Shown one piece after another: positions 59,387 through 64,000 of a stretch of DNA of 64,000 nt. The stretch is taken from NCBI GenBank assembly GCA_905209075.1, contig CAJLRL010000001.1, positions 214,129-278,128 on the forward strand. Reading direction: 5' to 3'. Within the stretch, counting starts at the first letter, position 1. Each line of letters opens with the position of its first letter. This DNA comes from an uncultured Lachnospiraceae bacterium. Lineage in GTDB: Bacteria > Bacillota > Clostridia > Lachnospirales > Lachnospiraceae. A program made the translations under genes and the position numbers. Below the pieces are notes generated by a model. That model was not told the DNA's origin and did no database searches. It was given only the letters and a program-made list of their open reading frames with translations.

Positions 59387-61540
59387 ATGAAGAAAAAATT
59401 TATTGCAGGAATAATTTTTGCAGCCTCATTGACATTAGGTGCCGGAGTATGCAGACAGAGTGTTCGGGCGGATGAGCAGAATGGATATAATGCTGATATT
59501 CCACAGATGGAGGGACAGAGCATAGAGGATGAGGCAGCTGATCTTTACAGATCATCCCTTCCACAAAAATATGTAACAAATAATCTTCCGAAAATAAAAA
59601 ATCAAAGTCCGTATGGTGCATGCTGGGCTTTTGCCATGGCTGCACTTGCAGAAATAAATGTAAGCAAGAATGGCGGCACAATACCTGACTACAGTGAAAT
59701 GCACCTTGTAAACTTTACATACGATGGGACGACAGACCCTCTTGGGGGATTTGCCGGTGATTCAAATTATTGCGGCTCAGCAAAAGGAAAACTTGATATA
59801 GGCTGTAACTATGAGCTTGCAGCCAGTTCTGCAGCAAACTGGAAAGGCTATGCTGACGAATCAGTGCTTCCATACAATATCGGGAATGCAACAGCTGTTG
59901 AAAACGGAGAAGTTGACAGTACACTTGCATATGATGACACAGCACATATCAGAAATTTCTATCTGGGAGATATAGTAAACGACCGGAATAATGTAAAGGA
60001 ACTTATTTTGGAATATGGTGCAGTTGGAGTTGATTACTATAACAGACAAAGTGGATATTATAATGAGGCAACAAACTCCTATTACTGTAACAGTGATATA
60101 ACGGGAAATCATGCAGTTACAATTGTTGGATGGGATGATAATTATTCTGCGTCAAACTTTTCTATTGATCCCGGTGGAAACGGAGCATGGCTTGTAAGAA
60201 ACAGCTGGGGCAGCGTAGCCAATGAGTACAACTATAACGGATATTTCTGGATGTCTTATTATGACAAAAGCCTTGATCCGACTGCTATAGCAATAGATTG
60301 TGTGACGAAATCCGACAGTGATTTTTATGATAACAATTATCAATATGATGGCTCAATATATTCGGCAACCTGCAAAACTACAGCTGCAGCGAATATTTTC
60401 ACAGCACAAAAGGGCTATGAACAGTTAAAAGCAATATCGTTTGTGACTGATGATACAGATGAGGACTATACAATAAGAATATATGACAAACTAAACGATC
60501 CGGCAGATCCGCAGAGTGGAACACTTGTGGATACGATAACAGGTTCGACTGCATATAAAGGAATGTATACAATAAAACTTGATAAGACAGTGTATGTGTC
60601 AAAGAATGATAAATATTCGGTGGTAATTGAACTTACAAAGCATGATGGTACACGCGGCGCATTCAGATGTGAGACAAGCGGAAATATCAGCGGTATAAGA
60701 TTTACAGCATCAGCACTGGAAAATACATCCTTTGTATCATCTAAGGGAAAATGGGTTGACGTGGTAAATGTTAACGGAATAGGAAATGTCAGGATCAAAG
60801 CATACACCGATAATATGTCAGGACTTTTCTATGCGGATGGTAAATGGAATTACTATTACAACGGTGTGATAAAAACGGATCTGACGACACTTATAAAATA
60901 CAACGGCAACTGGTTTTACCTGCGTGGCGGAACAATAGACTGGGGATACACAGGCCTTGTGAAATATAACGGAAGCTGGTTTTATGTGAAAAGCGGAAAG
61001 GTTGATTTTTCTGCGACAACGCTCTGTAAATATAATGGAAGCTGGTGGTATGTAAGAAACGGGGGCGTTGATTTTAGTAAAACAACTCTTGTAAAATATA
61101 ATGGGAACTGGTTTTATGTAAAAGGCGGCAGAGTTGATTTTTCGGCTGTTACACTTATAAAATATAATGGAAACTGGTTCTATGTGAAAAATGGAGTGGT
61201 TAATTTTTCGGGAGCCACACTGTGCAAATATAATGGGAACTGGTTTTACATAAAAAACGGAGTGGTTAATTTTTCGGGAACAACACTGTGCAAATACAAC
61301 GGAACATGGTGGTATGTAAAAAACGGAGTGGTGGATTTTACAGCAACAACACTTTGTAAGTATAACGGAACATGGTTTTATGTAAGAAATGGTGCAGTAG
61401 ATTTTAAAGGCAATACACTATGCAAGTATAATGGAAACTGGTATTTTGTAAGTAATGGAATGATAAACTGGAACTATAGTGGAAAATACAAATATAATGG
61501 AAATTGGTTCAGGATAAAAAGTGGAATTGTTAGATTTTAA
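59387..61540 (+). CDS. Secreted papain-type (C1) peptidase with KYNG-type repeats
   Basis: Start ATG 59387 behind AGGAG (717 residues). Signal peptide cut near VRA-DE. The C1 catalytic residues are visible: oxyanion Gln and Cys in KNQSPYGACWAF (Cys near 79), His in GNHAVTIVGWDDN (near 242), and Asn in WLVRNSWGS (near 271). A beta-rich domain of about 170 residues follows, then ten 22-residue repeats (LCKYNGNWFYVKNGVVDFS type). A surface-bound protease is expected; target unknown. Preceded directly by the LCP terminator. Confidence 0.9.
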   Translation: MKKKFIAGIIFAASLTLGAGVCRQSVRADEQNGYNADIPQMEGQSIEDEAADLYRSSLPQKYVTNNLPKIKNQSPYGACWAFAMAALAEINVSKNGGTIPDYSEMHLVNFTYDGTTDPLGGFAGDSNYCGSAKGKLDIGCNYELAASSAANWKGYADESVLPYNIGNATAVENGEVDSTLAYDDTAHIRNFYLGDIVNDRNNVKELILEYGAVGVDYYNRQSGYYNEATNSYYCNSDITGNHAVTIVGWDDNYSASNFSIDPGGNGAWLVRNSWGSVANEYNYNGYFWMSYYDKSLDPTAIAIDCVTKSDSDFYDNNYQYDGSIYSATCKTTAAANIFTAQKGYEQLKAISFVTDDTDEDYTIRIYDKLNDPADPQSGTLVDTITGSTAYKGMYTIKLDKTVYVSKNDKYSVVIELTKHDGTRGAFRCETSGNISGIRFTASALENTSFVSSKGKWVDVVNVNGIGNVRIKAYTDNMSGLFYADGKWNYYYNGVIKTDLTTLIKYNGNWFYLRGGTIDWGYTGLVKYNGSWFYVKSGKVDFSATTLCKYNGSWWYVRNGGVDFSKTTLVKYNGNWFYVKGGRVDFSAVTLIKYNGNWFYVKNGVVNFSGATLCKYNGNWFYIKNGVVNFSGTTLCKYNGTWWYVKNGVVDFTATTLCKYNGTWFYVRNGAVDFKGNTLCKYNGNWYFVSNGMINWNYSGKYKYNGNWFRIKSGIVRF

Positions 61541-61607
61541 TAATGACAAAACACTAATTTGGTAGTACAATATAATGTCGTATACTAAAAAAGGAGTAGA
61601 TAAAATT

Positions 61608-62951
61608 ATGGAACGTGATGAAATAACAATTGATTTACGCGAGATGGTACTGTATGTAGCAAGAAAATGGAAACTGCTTGTTTTATGTATGGTTATTTTT
61701 GCAGTACTTTGTGATGTGTTTTCTTTTGTGCCCTTAACAAAAGGAAAAGATAGCGAAGTCACAGATGCTAAAAATAATATTGAGACAACAAAGGAAGTTG
61801 AAGAGGTTGATCAGGCTTTTGGTGCATATTCTAAATACAAAGAGCAGTATGATAATACTTTTGATTATATAAGTGGCTCTGTTATGATGGGACTTGATGC
61901 TTCGGCTGTTGCAAAGGATAGCATTGTATATAGAATCTCTTCAGAGGATGCTGTTGATATAGCTAAATCTCTTGAAAACTTTACAGCGGATGATGAACTC
62001 CGTAAGAATATTGCAAATATATTAGATTGTGAAGAAAAATATGCAGGAGAACTGGTTACAGTAAGTAATGCAACAGGAGAGGCTTTTTTAGGAGATCTGA
62101 AGCTGGATTTGAATGCTGACTCGGCTGTAGTGGTAGTTACGGTATATTCATCAGATGAAACTAAACTTACAGATTTAGGAAATACTGTGAGTGGTTCATT
62201 TGAGGCATATGCGGCTTCTATGTCGGATACATATGGACAGTTTACTATTGTTCAGGTGGCACAGCAACAGGGAGTTACATCAGATACTATTTTAGCCACA
62301 AGCCAGCAGAATACAAATACTACATTAGAATCATTAAAAACAGCTATGGATAGTTTTGGCACATCATTTACTGCAGAACAGACAAAATACTTTGAGGCTC
62401 TTAAAGATAACATGAAGTCATCGGATGAAGAAACAAAGGTTTCATATGTAAATGTCAAATATATTGTCTTAGGAGCGGCAGCAGGACTTATTCTTCCAGC
62501 AATAATTCTTGCTATTATGTATATCCTTTCTAGAAAATTAAAAGCTGTATCAGATGTAAGCGACAGCTTCAAAGTTGACGTTCTAGGAAATGTAATAGAC
62601 AGTACAGACAAGGCAAAAGCACAGGAAGGAATGGAATATATCTGTGCACAGCTTGCAGTGCTGGCAGAAAAATCAAAAACAAAAAATATCGTATTTGCAA
62701 GTACTGTAGACAGTAAAAATCTTGCAGGTATTGATGAAATTGCTGATAAAGCTATCGGAAAAACTCTTTCAGATGCTAAATATGCAGGAGCAGTATTAAC
62801 TGATGCAAAAGCATTAAAGGTTTTAGAAGCGGCAGAAGGAGTTGTTTTAATAGAAAAACTATTTGCCACAACATACAATGATTTTGAGAAGGAGCTTCAG
62901 TTATGTAAGCGTCTCAATGTTCCGGTAGTAGGTTGTATAGTTGTAAGGTAA
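61608..62951 (+). CDS. Wzz-type chain-length protein with degenerate BY-kinase-like C-terminus
   Basis: ATG 61608 is preferred (447 residues); AAGGAG lies 12 bases upstream, a little far. ITIDLREMVLYVARKWKLLV leads into the first membrane helix (about 17-38); the second lies near 285-305 (VLGAAAGLILPAIILAIMYI), the standard Wzz/CpsC topology. The cytoplasmic C-terminus resembles a CpsD/CapB kinase: a helix with EGMEYICAQLAVLAEK, a NIVFASTVDS strand where the P-loop should begin, and a closing KRLNVPVVGCIVVR. The GxGKT motif and Tyr tail are missing, so it cannot bind ATP in the usual way. It probably regulates polymer length. Confidence 0.75.
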   Translation: MERDEITIDLREMVLYVARKWKLLVLCMVIFAVLCDVFSFVPLTKGKDSEVTDAKNNIETTKEVEEVDQAFGAYSKYKEQYDNTFDYISGSVMMGLDASAVAKDSIVYRISSEDAVDIAKSLENFTADDELRKNIANILDCEEKYAGELVTVSNATGEAFLGDLKLDLNADSAVVVVTVYSSDETKLTDLGNTVSGSFEAYAASMSDTYGQFTIVQVAQQQGVTSDTILATSQQNTNTTLESLKTAMDSFGTSFTAEQTKYFEALKDNMKSSDEETKVSYVNVKYIVLGAAAGLILPAIILAIMYILSRKLKAVSDVSDSFKVDVLGNVIDSTDKAKAQEGMEYICAQLAVLAEKSKTKNIVFASTVDSKNLAGIDEIADKAIGKTLSDAKYAGAVLTDAKALKVLEAAEGVVLIEKLFATTYNDFEKELQLCKRLNVPVVGCIVVR

Positions 62952-62970
62952 AAGAATAGGAAGTGTAAAA

Positions 62971-64000
62971 ATGAAAGGTTTAAAGAAGTGGTTGTTGATC
63001 GCAGTTGCATTCGTATTTTGCACATGCGTTCCTTCAACTATGGCATTTGCAGATGAAGAAACACAGGCACAGTTATTCCTGTCTACATCACAGCTTGAAG
63101 TAAACACAGTTCGTGAATACGATGCGCCTGAAGTGGATTCGCCTGATGGATGGACAATATCATCAGAAGTCTGGTCAAGCAGCAATGAATCAGTGGCAAA
63201 GATAGATCCACAGACTGGTGTGATCGTTCCTGTAGCAGATGGAACAGCAAAGATTACTGTTACTGTTACATTTGATGGAAAAACTGACACACAGACGGCA
63301 GAGTATGACGTAAATGTTAATTTATGGAACGGGCTCCACACAAATGAAGATGGCGTTGTCTGTTTATATAAAGACGGTGTTGTAGACACAAGTGCCACAG
63401 GCATCATGAAAGTAGACGGACAGTGGCTGTACTTAAACGAAGGACAATTCCAGCCGGATTACAACGGAGTAGCAAAATACTCTTCATACTGGTGGAAAAT
63501 TACTGATGGATATGTTGATTTCGGTTATACAGGCTTTGCAAAGAATGAAGCAGGCTGGTGGTATATATCATCAGGAAAGATTGATTTTTCAGCTAATGGC
63601 CTTATCAAATGGAATGGCAGCTGGTGGTATGTAAACGGAGGAAAGATCAATTTTGCATACACAGGACTTTGCAAATACAATGGAAGCTGGTGGTATGTAA
63701 GCGGAGGCCGCATTAATTTCAGTGCAACAGGACTTTGCAAATACAACGGCAGCTGGTGGTATGTAAGCGGAGGCCGCGTTAATTTCAGCGCAACAGGACT
63801 TTGCAAATACAACGGCAGCTGGTGGTATGTAAGCGGAGGCCGCATTAATTTCAGTGCAACAGGACTTTGCAAATACAACGGCAGCTGGTGGTATGTAAGC
63901 GGAGGCCGCGTTAATTTCAGCGCAACAGGACTTTGCAAATACAACGGCAGCTGGTGGTATGTAAGCGGAGGCCGCATTAATTTCAGTGCAACAGGACTTT
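62971..64000 (+). CDS. Secreted Ig-like (BIG2) protein with KYNG-type repeats, 3'-partial
   Basis: From ATG 62971 the frame stays open to the right edge (at least 343 residues). A signal peptide (MKGLKKWLLIAVAFVFCTC..., cut near AFA-DE) is followed by a BIG2-type domain: LSTSQLEVN, VWSSSNESVAKIDPQTGVIV and ADGTAKITVTV. From about residue 140 the 22-residue repeats begin; the last five visible are almost identical (GLCKYNGSWWYVSGGRINFS). It starts 19 bases after the Wzz gene. Long antisense open frames over the repeats are shadows. The C-terminus is unknown. Confidence 0.85.
   Translation, partial: MKGLKKWLLIAVAFVFCTCVPSTMAFADEETQAQLFLSTSQLEVNTVREYDAPEVDSPDGWTISSEVWSSSNESVAKIDPQTGVIVPVADGTAKITVTVTFDGKTDTQTAEYDVNVNLWNGLHTNEDGVVCLYKDGVVDTSATGIMKVDGQWLYLNEGQFQPDYNGVAKYSSYWWKITDGYVDFGYTGFAKNEAGWWYISSGKIDFSANGLIKWNGSWWYVNGGKINFAYTGLCKYNGSWWYVSGGRINFSATGLCKYNGSWWYVSGGRVNFSATGLCKYNGSWWYVSGGRINFSATGLCKYNGSWWYVSGGRVNFSATGLCKYNGSWWYVSGGRINFSATGL
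63661..64000 (+). repeat. Near-perfect 66-bp tandem repeats at the right edge
   Basis: At least five 66-bp units; after the first, two variants alternate (CGCATTAATTTCAGTGCA and CGCGTTAATTTCAGCGCA), giving a 132-bp higher-order period. The array continues past the edge. Such identity implies very recent expansion or gene conversion and is prone to assembly collapse. Confidence 0.9.

Noticed and set aside
63525..63977. Long open frame on the minus strand over the repeat array (also at 8879-9325)
   Set aside because: It is the antisense shadow of the 66-bp coding repeats, with repetitive low-complexity product and no ribosome site.
1..64000. tRNA, rRNA, riboswitch, prophage or replication origin
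   Set aside because: None was seen: no cloverleaf with CCA context, no rRNA sequence, no phage structural genes, no iterons or dnaA boxes in clusters.

Overview
The window looks like a chromosomal segment of a low-GC Gram-positive gut-type Clostridium relative, most likely a Lachnospiraceae member (Roseburia / Agathobacter / Butyrivibrio neighbourhood). This is an inference from gene content: a class III (Firmicute-type) fructose-bisphosphatase, DUF1015 next to a class V aminotransferase, lipoproteins instead of periplasmic proteins, strong GGAGG-type ribosome sites with many TTG/GTG starts, and several secreted proteins built from 22-residue KYNG-W-YV repeats. No rRNA, tRNA, CRISPR array or intact insertion sequence was seen. 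Nearly all genes lie on the + strand.

Region 1 (1-7300) is accessory DNA. It starts inside a DnaB-like ATPase gene with a damaged P-loop, then holds a membrane protein, the wreckage of at least two toxin-antitoxin modules (an antitoxin with an early stop plus a frameshifted ParE/RelE-like toxin; a PIN-domain tail), and a 149-bp element with 10-bp terminal inverted repeats and 6-bp flanking repeats. An apparently intact two-gene unit follows: an AAA15/OLD-like ATPase plus a DUF4276 TOPRIM-like protein, a candidate defence system with a promoter buried in a 36-bp palindrome. An AAA-ATPase-like/PD-(D/E)XK gene closes the region.

Region 2 (7300-21100) is mostly housekeeping and stress functions: iron alcohol dehydrogenase, an L,D-transpeptidase with KYNG repeats, zinc-ribbon proteins, a cysteine hydrolase, fbp, an AAA ATPase translationally coupled to a response regulator, and a metal/redox operon (P1B-type ATPase with a CPG motif, separate HMA chaperone, shrunken RIC-like protein, Cys-rich FNR-type regulator), followed by a DUF438/hemerythrin-PAS protein. 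Two copies of a terminator / FNR-type operator / promoter cassette precede the AAA-regulator pair and the P-ATPase operon.

Region 3 (21100-45500) is a large envelope-transport and signalling block: a histidine kinase, an inserted AbiE toxin-antitoxin pair, four paralogous lipoproteins, two lipoprotein HlyD/MacA-like adaptors (one a double-length tandem adaptor), a 984-residue FtsX-type permease, two MacB-like ATPases, a second two-component system, and a second ABC transporter of two permeases, one ATPase and a membrane-anchored secreted protein. Three promoters here and in region 2 share a response-regulator box at the same distance from the -10 element, which ties the block together.

Region 4 (45500-64000) makes and decorates the cell wall: DUF1015, a PhnW-like aminotransferase, a TagD-like cytidylyltransferase fused to a Gfo/Idh/MocA oxidoreductase, a MerR-methyltransferase fusion, the four dTDP-rhamnose genes, a GlmM-type mutase, an LCP-family ligase, a Wzz-like protein with a degenerate kinase-like domain, and three more KYNG-repeat exoproteins (CAP domain, papain-type peptidase, Ig-like domain). 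The last one runs off the right edge inside near-perfect 66-bp tandem repeats.
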